NCBI GenBank assembly: GCA_023078685.1
Contig: JALGAS010000005.1
Location: 4,588,001-4,652,000, forward strand
DNA length: 64,000 nt
Direction: 5' to 3'
From: Neopestalotiopsis rosae
Lineage: Eukaryota; Ascomycota; Sordariomycetes; Amphisphaeriales; Sporocadaceae
Shown here: piece after piece, positions 20,915-31,549 of the stretch
How the letters are laid out: each line of letters starts with the position of its first letter
Numbering within the stretch: the first letter of the stretch is position 1
The notes under the pieces: generated by a model
Seen by the model: only the letters and a program-made list of their open reading frames with translations
The model's database searches: none
What the model was told of the DNA's origin: nothing
Translations under genes and position numbers: made by a program

Positions 20915-22702
20915 ATGCAAATCCTTGTGCTTCTATCACTTTTACCCCTGCTGGCGGCAGCGCAGACGACAACTACGGCAGCACTTCCGCCGTGGTCGAC
21001 GGGCGTGGTGACCGAGGACGGTACCTGTGGCGGAACAACTGGCTGGGTGTGCAGTCCCACTTGGGGAGCCTGCTGCTCCAAGGACGGTGTATGTGGTCGC
21101 TCCACGGCATTTTGCGGTGACGGCTGGTAAGTCTTGACCTGCGCTTCTGATCTTTGATGCTGCTACTGCTACTACTACCAGTTGCGAATAATAGCTAATT
21201 TTTCCCCCTTTGCAAATCTAGTCAACCTGCGGCGGGAAATTGTAACGCAGCCGCAGCTCCGGTGCCGGGACCCGGCAGTCCATCTCCGGATGGGTCCTGT
21301 GGTGGTACGAATCAGTATAGCTGTACCGGAGCGACTTACGGCGCTTGCTGTTCGTCTAGTGGTTACTGCGGTGACACGACTGCTCACTGCGGCTCCGGGT
21401 GCCAGGGCGGTTTCGGGAATTGCACGGCGATTGACACTACCATCAGCAACGACGGAATGTGTGGTGCTGCTAATGGCAAAATCTGCACGGGCTCGACTTT
21501 TGGCGATTGCTGCTCCGCGAGTGGTTATTGCGGCACCAGCAGCGACCACTGCGATGCCGGATGTCAGACAGCGTTCGGCAATTGTACTGCTGGCAGCACT
21601 GCTATTTCCACAGATGGAAGTTGTGGTGCCAACGGGAAGACCTGCACGGGCTCAACATTTGGCACTTGCTGCTCTGCAGATGGTTATTGCGGTACAGGCA
21701 GCGATCATTGTGATGCTGGCTGCCAGACTTCATTTGGTACTTGTAATGCTGGAAGTACCGACATCTCGACCGATGGGAGCTGTGGTAAGAATGGCAAGAC
21801 ATGTAAGGGGTCTACGTTTGGCGACTGCTGCTCTGCGAGTGGGTACTGCGGCAAAGGTGGCGATTACTGCGACGCTGGTTGCCAAGCATCATTCGGCACT
21901 TGTAGTACTGGCAGTACCGCCATCTCGACAGACGGCAGCTGTAGTACGAATGGCAAGACATGCACCGGCTCAACCTTTGGAAACTGCTGCTCGTCGAGCA
22001 ATTACTGTGGCGCAACCGCCGGCCACTGCGGAACCGGATGCCAAGCCGGCTTTGGAACCTGTACTACCGCCACCACCAACAACATATCGACCGACGGCGC
22101 CTGTAATTCCAACGGCAAGACGTGCAAGGGCTCGGCCTTTGGAGACTGCTGCTCCGCCAGCGGCTATTGTGGCAATGACACTGCCCACTGTGGTGCCGGG
22201 TGCGTCTCAGCATTTGGTACCTGCACCAGCGGTGCCAGCACCATATCAACGGATGGTATATGCGGAACTAAGAACAGTAAGACCTGTGTGGGATCCGGTT
22301 TTGGGAACTGTTGTTCGTCAGTGGGCAGCTGTGGCAGTACCGGAGCTCATTGCGGCCAAGGGTGGTAAGTTTCTCTTGCTCTGCGTAGCAACAAAGTTCT
22401 AATGTAAGACCGTCACTGATCATTGTACGCGCAACAGCCAGAAGGGCTTCTCTAGTAATTGTCTGACTACCAATATCCCGACCAACGATGGTACCTGTGG
22501 TTCGAAGGTAGGACTCACTTGCGCCGGTGGTCCCTTCGATGGCCAGTGCTGTAGCTCGTCCGGCTTTTGCGGATCGACGACTGCGCATTGCACTACTGGA
22601 TGGTAAGTTTCATGGTCCAAGGCCCACCCCCTTTGGAAACAGCATGGCAACATCAGCTGACCCCAATCCTGTAGTCAATCTGGATATGGAAAGTGCACTT
22701 GA
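20915..22702 (+). CDS. Secreted chitin-binding lectin with nine CBM18 (hevein-type) domains
   Basis: Exons 20915..21126, 21222..22364, 22438..22602 and 22675..22702 close in frame to 515 residues. A signal peptide (about residues 1-17, rich in Leu/Ala) is followed by a short Thr-rich linker and nine hevein-type domains of about 45 residues. Each domain has the pattern DGxCG, a central CCS-x3-GYCG and HCxxGCQ. Repeats 3-7 are nearly uniform (for example FGDCCSASGYCG). No catalytic domain is present, so it binds rather than cuts chitin: candidate roles are shielding the fungus's own wall from chitinases or tethering to chitin. All three introns split the same Cys codon (TG|Y) in repeats 1, 8 and 9. 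It is divergent from the GH18 chitinase gene 1.1 kb away. Confidence 0.92.
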
Positions 22703-23064
22703 GTTGGCGAAGTCCTCCTCATGTCTATAATCTAGTGCATGGTATTGTGTGAGTTCACTACGAACAGACGATAATGCGATCATCGGACTTGGGATATATA
22801 GATCAGCTGTACGATTCTCTTTTGTAGTTCATACTCAGATCAAAACGAGTTATAATCGAAAGCCCCTTCACGAGTCATGGTCGGTCAAGTGTGACATTTT
22901 GAAATATAATCTTCACTAGTGAAAAGCCCAAGATCTGAGTTATTCATCTTTGTAGTTCTAGATTCAAAAAGACCAAAATGGTGGAGCAGCATGGTAAAGC
23001 AGCCGAGGAAAGAAGAAGAGACACGAGAATTATAGTAAACACCAAGTATCTATGTATGGCCCAG
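22703..23064. other. Intergenic region between convergent genes, no gene seen
   Basis: AT-rich 3' flank of the CBM18 gene and of the minus-strand hypothetical gene. No structure recognised. Confidence 0.6.
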
Positions 23065-23943
23065 TCACTCAAGCTTATCAACTCCAGAGCTGTTGAACTG
23101 TTCAAGCTTCTGAATACGAAGTCTAATTATCTCCTCCATCGAACATCCGGTACTGAGACCAGCATAAAACTTCAGAAAGCCTGCAAGGTCACCGACGTAT
23201 TCCCTTGAACCGCCATTGCCGTCTTCCCCGCCGAAAGCAACGCGCCATTCCCATTCCTTCTCTCCCTCGCTGGCATCCTCGTCTACATTGCTACAATATA
23301 TATAATGACAGTAGCCACCCTCGTCAAGACCCATGACGAACCCTGCCGTGATGTCCCACGCACCGTCAAATGACAATGCAAAGTCTTGAATCTCCGCCAA
23401 GGTTTCCGGTATACAGTCATCGATATCTCCAGTGCACGAGATCTCAGGAATTTGCTGTTTGAGCAAGTCGACTGAGTAGATGACGTCGGTCAAGCGTAGG
23501 AGAGCCACCCAATCACTCGGGAGTGAATCTGGAGTGGAGTCGCCCTCGGCCTTCTCGAGAACGGCCTCTAAAAGCTCCTCGAGATACTGATCGAGCGACT
23601 CTCTAGGTTTAGGGGGCAAGACTCCCTGTAGCCTCCCCGCGTCATTTTCCAGCAGACCCGGCAGGATGTCTGAGAGCGCTCTCAACGTCGTCACAGGCTC
23701 GGGGGTCTCGGGGATGCCCCAGCCCCGCAGAGGCCAGTAATGCATGCCCCAGTAGGCCTGAGTGAACATGTCCAGTCGCACATCGATATCGTTGGGAAAA
23801 GGCGCATTCTTTTCTGCTGGGCGTTTGCGTTCCGGCACCTTGCCCAGTTCTTCAATCAGGCAGTTGACGATGCGACACTGCACCGCGGCATTTTCGCATT
23901 TGAAGCTTTCGAAAGCCTCAGCCATGTGGTTTTCTGAGGCCAT
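23065..23943 (-). CDS. Hypothetical protein, possibly SUKH/SMI1-like
   Basis: Single-exon frame of 292 residues with a good start context (ATG within GCCATGGCC at 23943). No signal peptide or membrane helix. The protein is acidic. The segment WEWRVAFGGEDG...REYVGDLAGFLKFYA resembles the C-terminal half of SUKH (SMI1/KNR4) domains, where a GE and a YVxDLxxFL pattern are common, but the similarity is by eye and weak. An upstream Trp/Tyr-rich segment (YWGMHYWPLRGWGIP) could belong to the same fold. Codon use and the clean frame support a real gene. Function not recognised. It is convergent with the CBM18 gene. Confidence 0.65.
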   Translation of the reverse strand: MASENHMAEAFESFKCENAAVQCRIVNCLIEELGKVPERKRPAEKNAPFPNDIDVRLDMFTQAYWGMHYWPLRGWGIPETPEPVTTLRALSDILPGLLENDAGRLQGVLPPKPRESLDQYLEELLEAVLEKAEGDSTPDSLPSDWVALLRLTDVIYSVDLLKQQIPEISCTGDIDDCIPETLAEIQDFALSFDGAWDITAGFVMGLDEGGYCHYIYCSNVDEDASEGEKEWEWRVAFGGEDGNGGSREYVGDLAGFLKFYAGLSTGCSMEEIIRLRIQKLEQFNSSGVDKLE

Positions 23944-24944
23944 GGCGCTCTCTCACAGTCGTCACGAGGCGTTCGTCAAAGTGTTTTGTTTTAGTGGAGT
24001 ATTGGGTTGACGGTTTACTGACTGCGGCCCACAACACTATACAATCAATGACGGTGAAGAGCGTTGAGCTGCGCAGTGACCAAGTTGACAGTCCGGAAGG
24101 AATCATAAACAAGGATAAACAAGGTATGACAGAACCGACCGAAGGATCCCATTGCGACGGGCTGAGGTTTGCAAATAAGATTATCAGATGCCACCACACC
24201 CCAGGGGGCTTGGCCGCCTAAGCTTTCGGGGCCTCGGGAGGTGAAGTTCCAACTTAGTGCTTGTTGATCAGCCTCAGTGACCCCAGACGCTGCTGCCTGC
24301 CTAGGTACTTACGGGAGAAAAACCATGTATGTAACAGTAACATTACTAGGGTATGTATCCAAATGTTAGGCTCATATCGCTTAGGCACAGCTCGTATACC
24401 CATTCACTAACACACCAATTAATAATCTGCTAAATTTAAGCCCATACCCCATAGACGGAGCGCATGACCAGTGCCACGGTCTCGGTGCATAATGAATGAG
24501 GGTCTTGCGAGACGCAGCCGCGGCATGTACGCAGATGCAAGGTCCGGTTTTATACATACACAGCCCCCAATGCTTTAAGCTTAATCTGTCACCCTGCGCT
24601 ATACGATTATTCTTATCATTAGCGTCCCATCTAGTAATCCCATGCAAGGGCAAGGCTTCTAGACTGCCTTGTACTGTCAGCGACGATGATTGCAAACAAG
24701 GTGCCTCGAGCAAGGGGTCGCGTCCCCCATTAGCCGTACAAGTTGATCCTATGCGAGTCTCGATGACGCGGCACTGCAAAGGTACGCTTAGTAGTTCAAT
24801 CAATCTATATGGCCACCCGCGGCGATTGCGATCGAAACACTGTTACAAGTGCCAACCAGCTTCTGGTCTTCATTTGTCACCCAGTTGTCCTTTGGCTCAT
24901 CCTTGCAAATATTGGTGTTCAATTTTCAATGACGCCCTTTCAGC
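23944..24944. other. Intergenic region, no gene seen
   Basis: Divergent promoter space between the hypothetical gene and the membrane protein gene. A plus-strand frame at 24496-25050 overlaps the next gene in another frame and lacks codon bias. Confidence 0.55.
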
Positions 24945-26877
24945 ATGGAACGATCTTGTTCAACACCTACGAGTAGCCTCTCTGCGAAGGGAAGAGGTGT
25001 CCTGGTCAACTTCTTGGCCGCCTTGGCCATCTACCAGGCTATTGTTGTAACGCAGAACCCATGGGGTACAGAGGCTGCCCAGGTCCATGGGATCATGGCA
25101 CAGATCCGTGAACGAGGTCAACTCTTTGTCGAACTATTCCCGCCCTTATCCTATCTAGCTGCACATCTTACACAGTACACGCTTAGGATCATTCGGTTGG
25201 TCTGTCCTGCAGTGGTGGCAATAGTTGTTCCCACGATCATAGGCATTTCAGGTAAGTAATACCGGCTCCTCGACACTAGGGGAGAATGACTTTTTCTGTA
25301 CTGATCAAGAACTCATAAGGTGACTTCTTATCACTCATGGGTGCAATGTCCGGCGCACTATTGTTGTCCGCCGCGGACTATGCCCATGTTAAAAATGAGA
25401 CTCTCCTAGTAATTGATGCTTGTACGCTGGTTTCGAGAACAGTCATTATCATACTCATGCCAATGTGCATCTCTGCTCGCAGCTGGAAGACCTTGAGACT
25501 TGCCAGAGGGTTAGGTATGATTCATCTCGCAGCTGCCATGTGCTGGCTCTTGGGTGGTAATGCAGCCGAGGCGCTCTGCTTGCTTGCGTTGGTATACAGT
25601 ACTGAGATGATCGAGTTGATCGCTCAGCTGGCGGATTGCACAGTCTCAGCGTCTTCCCTTGCATTGAGTTGGACGCTTATTCATTTGCGCTTCTTACTCG
25701 TTATCCCTCCTGTGTTGTCCGCTGTAAGCGGTTTGGTGTTCCCATGGTCAGAAACGTCCTCGGGCGGGAATTACAATCTCCATTACCTGCCTGCTTCTAT
25801 CAGACGGGACTTGCGGCAAGGCATGTCCAGTCGCTTCGCTCATGTCCCATACGTAGGGTCCGCTCTCCATTATGATACGCCGTTCACGATGTACCTACCC
25901 TCCGCAGGGTTTCTAAGGACTGACGATTTGGTGTGGGATCCTTATTACCAGGCTTTTGACTCCGATAGTAACACCGCTACGCGCTCGGAGGATCCTTCCC
26001 ATGACAATTCAGATGAACGACTCAATCGTGTGGTTTTTCAAGATGGGATTGGTCGTATCAGTAAGTGACGTTCAACACCAGTCTACTTCTTTGGAGCTTC
26101 GCTTTAGCTAACGTATTCAAGATCCATGGGTCATGACGGATGCTATCAGTCAGAGCGAACTGGGGAATGGAGGTGCTATCCATGATCGCCACCGGGTACA
26201 AATTATTGATGGACACAATGGCAGATACCTCTTGGTGGAGCCAGAGAAGACCACCTTGGACCGGCAGTATCATACAGATGGGCTATCAGGCAGTAGTGAC
26301 AACTTCATTCGTCTCCTGGTTGTGTAAGCGCCTTCTCTTATTTTTCTTCCTCCTCCTCCTCCCGGCATGATCACCGATCAACTGAGGAAGTATGTTGTCG
26401 TACGTAAGTAGATACACTGACATTTCCATCCCTAATAAAAGGACATCAGACACGATGGAATCGTCAGTAGAGTGGGAGGTTCAATATGCCAACACCAGCA
26501 TCGGTGGATTCAGGCTTTGGAATGAGAGAGGCCACTGCTTCTTGTCGACGTCCTTCCGCACATTTCCAGATTACGATGGCGATCGAACACACGACCCCGT
26601 GCTGCACCAAATGCATCTCGAGCTGGAGGTGGTGTGCAGCAACAACCCCAAGTTGGGGGCCTCCACATTCTACGCCGTCGACGGCGTGCAACACCACCTG
26701 CCACCGGAGTCGAACTCGAGCCTGCTTGGGAGGCTGTTCAGCTGCAACGCGTACATCGTGCAGACGATATCGAGAGGAGCCACGCTTTTGCGCGCGATGT
26801 GGAAGTTGCGCACGTTTCGCAAAAATCACGCCAGTCTTCAGGATACACCATTATGTTTAACAGTCATAGGTTCATAA
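24945..26877 (+). CDS. Predicted multi-pass membrane protein, unknown family; 3' structure uncertain
   Basis: Exons 1 and 2 (24945..25251, 25320..26060) are well supported by consensus splice sites and codon use. They encode about 350 residues with six or so hydrophobic helices, then a soluble segment (YLPASIRRDLRQGMSSRF, DLVWDPYYQAF). Two continuations are possible. With an acceptor at 26121, exon 3 ends at a stop at 26327 (417 residues). With an acceptor at 26149, exon 3 (26150..26323) stays hydrophobic and Trp-rich (SWWSQRRPPWTG, TTSFVSWL) and splices to 26450..26877, giving about 549 residues and using the clearly coding frame downstream (GC-rich third positions). I prefer the second because it explains that frame, but the first acceptor has the better branch site. 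No known family recognised. Confidence 0.5.
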
Positions 26878-27139
26878 GAAAGCCAAGTTGATGAAGAATA
26901 TGTTAAATTAGTCCATAAATAAGTTGATTACCTAAGTAATGCAGCCTAGAATCTGCCTGTTTACAGTCACTTCATCACCTCACACGTTGATGTAAATTGT
27001 CTGGATGTTGATATGGTGGACGACGGTGATGTGTCATGTCTATTAATCTTGAAGCGACAAGGTGAACAAGTTGCGTGAAAGTATAGAGACAAGCAGTCGT
27101 GACCTATCATGTATATACAACAGTAGTATGAAATCAATC
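26878..27139. other. AT-rich spacer before 5S copy 2
   Basis: No coding frame. Contains only the upstream TATA element of the 5S gene. Confidence 0.6.
27112..27117 (+). promoter_or_regulatory. TATA element upstream of 5S rRNA copy 2
   Basis: TATATA at -28 to -23 relative to the 5S start, matching the spacing at copy 1. Confidence 0.5.
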
Positions 27140-27258
27140 ACATACGACCATAGGTACTAGAGAACTCGGCATCCCGTCCGCTCTGCCCTAGATAAACTAG
27201 TAACCGCTGGATTAGTACTCAGATCGGTGACGGCTGGGGAATCCCCGGTGTTGTATGT
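27140..27258 (+). rRNA. 5S ribosomal RNA, dispersed copy 2
   Basis: 119 nt, identical to copy 1 (13001-13119) except at nt 18 (C instead of U) and nt 61 (G instead of A). These two positions pair in helix II, so pairing is kept. Ends pair in helix I, and all other helices are as in copy 1. A T8 run follows at once. Flanks are unrelated to those of copy 1 apart from the TATA element. Confidence 0.92.
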
Positions 27259-27265
27259 TTTTTTT
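27258..27265 (+). terminator. Pol III T-run terminator of 5S copy 2
   Basis: Eight T residues directly at the 3' end of the 5S gene, a strong RNA polymerase III stop. Copy 1 has only four T (13119-13122). Confidence 0.7.
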
Positions 27266-27536
27266 GTCGATTTTAGCGGGTTTCAGACGTCTTTCCACCC
27301 CTTATTTTGGTTTTTCTCATATCATATTGTTCTATATCGTCGCCTTGCGCCTGGCAAAACCGACGGATGGCTGCCAGAACCCAAAATCTTCCATCTAGTG
27401 GTGCACTGGTATAAGCATCAAGTTACGGGCTTTGTGTGGCTTGGCACCGTTACAATCATCCCGTGTGATCTCTACCTCCACGTCAGCCATAGGCAAATAA
27501 TAATGATTCTCTTCGTCAGGGTCGGGTGCTTCATCT

Positions 27537-27818
27537 CTAAACAATGGGGAAGAATATGATGAACCCGAGATTCTGGGCACCGCTGATGAAGCCGAGCCAC
27601 GCGCCCGTCGGATGGTCCATAAAGGACAGCCAATGTGGCAGGGCCAACAACCCATTGAGCATTGTTCCGTCATACCCATCGCCAGATAATAATAAAAAAA
27701 GACTGGTAAAACAAAAGTTGAGAACAACTTGATTTCGTTTCTTGTACCATGGCTTGTCGTCTACAGGCAGAACTGCGGCGAGCTCTGAGCCTACACTGCT
27801 GAAAGCGCTGGAGTTCAT
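27537..27818 (-). pseudogene. Truncated MFS sugar transporter (N-terminal fragment)
   Basis: An open frame of 93 residues begins with ATG at 27818. It matches the N-terminus of fungal hexose/lactose-type MFS permeases: DDKPWYKKRN, a first helix, then GYDGTMLNGLLALPHW and GAWLGFISGAQNLG, the start of TM2. The frame stops directly after FFPIV, where the conserved loop between TM2 and TM3 should follow. The rest of the usual 500-odd residues is missing. Sequence further on (to 27395) is open in another frame but shows no transporter features. It ends about 280 bp from 5S copy 2, so a rearrangement breakpoint near the 5S gene is possible. Confidence 0.7.
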
Positions 27819-29185
27819 GACGAAAAGTAGCAGTACTGATCAAGAGGCTAGCGGTCATGATATGAATGCATCCGGATATGCGGGATTGATGAGACACTTT
27901 AAGATAAGTCAATTTTATACTTGGCCATAAGCGAGAGCGAGCGGGTTCGCAGATAAAGTACACAAACGCGGGGAAACAAATTCAAACCTTTTGGGTCCCA
28001 GATTGACTATTCCATCACGAAATCTAGCTTGATGCTCCAAGATGCCCCATGACCAAAGAATCATGCATTGTTGGGTTGAAGATGCTGGTAATCATTAATC
28101 GCGCTCTGAAATTCTTGCCGTTTGGCCATGATCCGGGTATGCAGGGTGTGTTCCCCATGCGGGTGAGGCAAGCTCCAACAAGTCAATTGGGATGCCGAAA
28201 AGAACTCTAAGAGAAACGTTTCCTTGAGCTGATCATGGTTGCTCGTGGTGAGAGATTTCTCCTTTTCTCCGTCCTCACCATTAATAGACGATAGGCCAAG
28301 CTTTGCTATAGCTGGGATCAGGGTAACTTTGAGGGGTAAATGGGGTAGAGTTCATTCTCTTCCAGGGTGTTGCAAACCATCATACTCTCTGGTGAACATG
28401 ACTGACATACTAGATAATGCCAGTCGTTGATTTGACAGGCGGACGTATAAGCACAAAGACCGAGAGCGAAAGCGAGATACATCGCATTAGTCGGTGATTC
28501 GAGTATCAGTCGTATGCTTGATGCGCAGGAGCCTGTGGCCACAACACAAGAAAAGGTGTGGCCTACCGCGTGCTTGTTCAAGGAACGATATCACCAATTA
28601 TTGTTGCAAAACAATTCCTCTCGTCTACAGCTTCTTTATCCAACTGACTCTGAATGAATGGACAGGATGTCATTTACCATTATATAATCTCAACCAGCGG
28701 CAATGCAAGTAATAAGAGCAGTGTCATTTAACTCTGAGAGCAGATGTAATACCATGGCAGTCGAGGTAAACTAGGATAGAAACGGGCAGGGATTATTCGG
28801 CAATTGCTTACTTACTCCCAAGCCAGCTGACCTAATGTGGCTTATACTGGTATGATATCTGTGTTGTATTGATGTATGATGGCGCCCAGGCTTATTCAGA
28901 CGGCAACGGCTAATCTCCGGAATCCCCCGTATTATGCACATGCAAATGCATATGCACCCCCTTACAGAAGAACAAACATATGTTGACGATCAAGTGCCAG
29001 GTGGTATCCCGTCGAGTAGAATCCGGTCTTGTTTAAACAAGTCGTTTGTGCCGATTGGCGTCCTACCCTTATCACATCGGGGCGTTGCCCCACAACGGCT
29101 TGCTCACAGCTGAGCGAGTCTACTAACAGCTGGCAGCTTCTGTCACAGCAGGCAGCAGCCCCACCACTTCCCCACCCAGCTATTT
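27819..29185. other. Gene-poor region, no supportable gene
   Basis: Short frames on both strands (for example minus 28318-28581) lack motifs. The last 200 bp are more GC-rich and include a TATA-like CTATTTAT near 29179, which resembles a promoter for the possible small gene that follows. Confidence 0.5.
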
Positions 29186-29691
29186 ATGGTCTCCCAAGAC
29201 ATTGATTGCAACGACATTTTCTTCTTCATCTTCCATCAGAAAGCACCACAAGGTGCGTCGGTTTCCTTCCTAAAAGTGCGCAACGCCTATATCATCAGTG
29301 GGAATTTGTCTCGGTTGCAGGGGGTATTGATCGCCTATGATGAACCGTGGTCATACGAAAAGCGCAAGCTTGCATTATATACATTGCATGTATGGCTCAA
29401 CTGATAGACTGAGGCCATCTTGTTCAAAAAGACTCCAAGAATTCAGTTTTGCTTTGAATCATTAGGGACTGTAATTGCTACTTGATTACCACAGGAAGAA
29501 CACCGTATGTCATTTCAAGTACCGAAAGTACGTATGTTGGCAATGATTTCGATCCGAACGATTATGGAAGCGTGCTCGGATTTTGGGACACCTCGGGCAC
29601 GACCGGAGAAAATCCGTGCGATGTCAATTGGAACCTAGATCCCAACGGGCTCGGATTCAATTTCTTTCACTCGCCGCCACCTCATAAATAG
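29186..29691 (+). CDS. Possible small gene; only the last exon looks coding
   Basis: A promoter-like stretch lies just upstream. The frame 29496..29691 after an acceptor-like ccacag reads as coding (DFDPNDYGSVLGFWDTSG, NPCDVNWNLDPNGLGF) and ends at TAG, but has no ATG of its own. The upstream frame from ATG 29186 could not be joined to it with clean splice sites and phase. It may be a short-protein gene or the rest of a broken one. No family recognised. Confidence 0.25.
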
Positions 29692-29879
29692 GTATCTGAA
29701 CGGCGATAGGGGAAGTCTGCCGATGATAGTAGCTTGATAGTTATGTGTTCCGCCTATGGTAACTACAGTTAGAAGATACATACGCTAGCGTGATTCTGGA
29801 AACTCCTCCTACCTTGCTTGCTTGCCATGACATCCTCCTGAAAACACATGCCGTCTCTTCTCAAAAAGGAGCGTGCCGG

Positions 29880-31196
29880 TCATCCTGAGCATTTCTGGAC
29901 AAATTGTTTCATCCGAAACCCCCAGAGGCCATGCCGTCGAATCGCGTCAAACGTGAGGAGACGGGAATATTCGAACGGAGCCTCGTCATCGGCACCGCGT
30001 GCCACCAGTTCCCGAGCAAGCTGGGCGACATTGCCATCGCCAAAGCAGTCGGGCAGGCAGTGCAACGGCGACCATCCTTCTACGGTACGTACATTGGCCG
30101 CAGCTCCTCGGAGGAGAAGCATGCCGGCGACTCGGATGGCGTCATCCGTCGTCTTCCCGCGCGTAGGCGTGAGGGCGCACATGAGCGGTGTCCAGCCGTC
30201 GCTGCTCGCCATGTTAACGTCCAGCCCGCGGTTGAGTAGGAATTCGACGGTTTCCAATTTGCCGCCAGCTGCTGCGTAATGTAGAACTGTCTCTCCGTAG
30301 TTGTTGCTCAATGCTAACGCAAGTTGTGGATTTGCACAATGCGATAGATAAGAATGGAAGCTCTCGAGATTGGCGACGTGCGCAACCGTGTGTAAAGGCG
30401 ATTCGCCGGTTCTGTCGGGCGAATCCGGCGATGCTTCATGTGCGAGCAGTATTTCCATGGTTGCGGCAGAAGGATAAAAGCGGCCGTAGCGGACGGGGGA
30501 CGGCCCCTGGAAAAAGGAACAATGCAATGGCGTCCTGTCTTTCGCATCCTTCGAGTTGGGATCTGCACCTTCATCCAAAAGACATTTGACCGCGCCCGCC
30601 AGGTCAACCGCTCGTACGGCACGATGCAAAAGGGACTCTCCATGTCCGTGTGCGCGTGTGTTTGGGTTGGCCCCGGCTTCAATCAGACGCCTGACAAGCC
30701 GTTCCTGTACGGCGTAGTCTACCTCACAGTACTTGGCCGGTTCTGGAATTTCGGGTAGCATCGTTTTCAAGGCCACAGCAAAGTGCAACGCCCTTTGAAC
30801 GTCTGTCTGGTCGTACGAAACCTTGTCCAGCAGAATTTCCACAACACTGTCGCACCACCTGCCAGCGGCGCCGTCGACCGCCCGTCCTTTTTCGTCTTTT
30901 CCCCAATCCCAGACGTCCAGTAAGTCGCCCACGAGTGCTGCGTGGCCATTGCGGGCAGCCACCTCAAGACAAGAGAGCCGTCGGCGCGTGTCGTGGTAAG
31001 CATTGCTGGGGCCGACCCGTTGCCACAGAAGACGTGCGATTTCGCGGTTCCCATTCTGCGCTGACTGTAAAAGGGGGGTGAAATGCGGCTCAGATTCGGA
31101 TCGCGATAGAACGTTGGCACCGCCGCCCATGGCCAGACGGCTTCTGACCAGATCCCCCTCAGCAATGGCCGCGTGGAGCTCCTGGTCCAAGTCCAT
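29880..31196 (-). CDS. Ankyrin-repeat protein
   Basis: Single-exon gene, 438 residues, ATG at 31196. It consists almost wholly of ankyrin repeats, which bind partner proteins. Clear units include TPLLQSAQNGNREIARLL, GESLLHRAVR...KCLLDEGADPN, RTPLHC, GETVLHYAAAGGKLETVEFLL (best match to the consensus), DGWTPLM and GWSPLHC. Repeat spacing is irregular in the middle, and about 45 residues separate some units. No signal peptide, membrane helix or enzymatic domain is seen, so it is probably cytosolic or nuclear. Such stand-alone ankyrin genes are abundant in filamentous fungi and their partners are rarely known. Confidence 0.88.
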   Translation of the reverse strand: MDLDQELHAAIAEGDLVRSRLAMGGGANVLSRSESEPHFTPLLQSAQNGNREIARLLWQRVGPSNAYHDTRRRLSCLEVAARNGHAALVGDLLDVWDWGKDEKGRAVDGAAGRWCDSVVEILLDKVSYDQTDVQRALHFAVALKTMLPEIPEPAKYCEVDYAVQERLVRRLIEAGANPNTRAHGHGESLLHRAVRAVDLAGAVKCLLDEGADPNSKDAKDRTPLHCSFFQGPSPVRYGRFYPSAATMEILLAHEASPDSPDRTGESPLHTVAHVANLESFHSYLSHCANPQLALALSNNYGETVLHYAAAGGKLETVEFLLNRGLDVNMASSDGWTPLMCALTPTRGKTTDDAIRVAGMLLLRGAAANVRTVEGWSPLHCLPDCFGDGNVAQLARELVARGADDEAPFEYSRLLTFDAIRRHGLWGFRMKQFVQKCSG

Positions 31197-31549
31197 AATT
31201 ACCGATGACGGTTGGAGGTCAGAATAATGGTGCAGGCAACAGCGAAGTGGTGGTTATGGAAAAATCGTCAGATGTGCCACGCCCCACTTTAGCAGGAAAG
31301 ACTACCATACTCAAGATCTACCAAAGAAAGACCTACATGGACAGAATCATAGCATGACCCGGCACCGACTTGAGTCTTTGGCTAGATACAATGAATCATA
31401 AATACAATCTATTGCTATCACAAAAGAAATTTGAGTCTAAAGCTTTTCCCCAATGCACCAAACAAGAGTTCTATCATTGACACGTCTGGAACCTCCAAAT
31501 ATTTTACTGTTTGTTTTTACACAACTTCCGAGACAGCGTGGCCACCATT
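31197..31549. other. Intergenic region, no gene seen
   Basis: Promoter of the ankyrin gene and 3' flank of the sulfide:quinone oxidoreductase gene. Nothing else recognised. Confidence 0.6.

Noticed and set aside
21182..22402. 406-codon frame overlapping the CBM18 repeats in another frame
   Set aside because: It stays open because the repeats have the same phase; the other frame gives nine perfect hevein-type domains and a signal peptide.
24496..25050. 184-codon plus-strand frame overlapping the start of the membrane protein gene
   Set aside because: Different frame from the clearly coding exon, with Ser/Cys-rich random composition.
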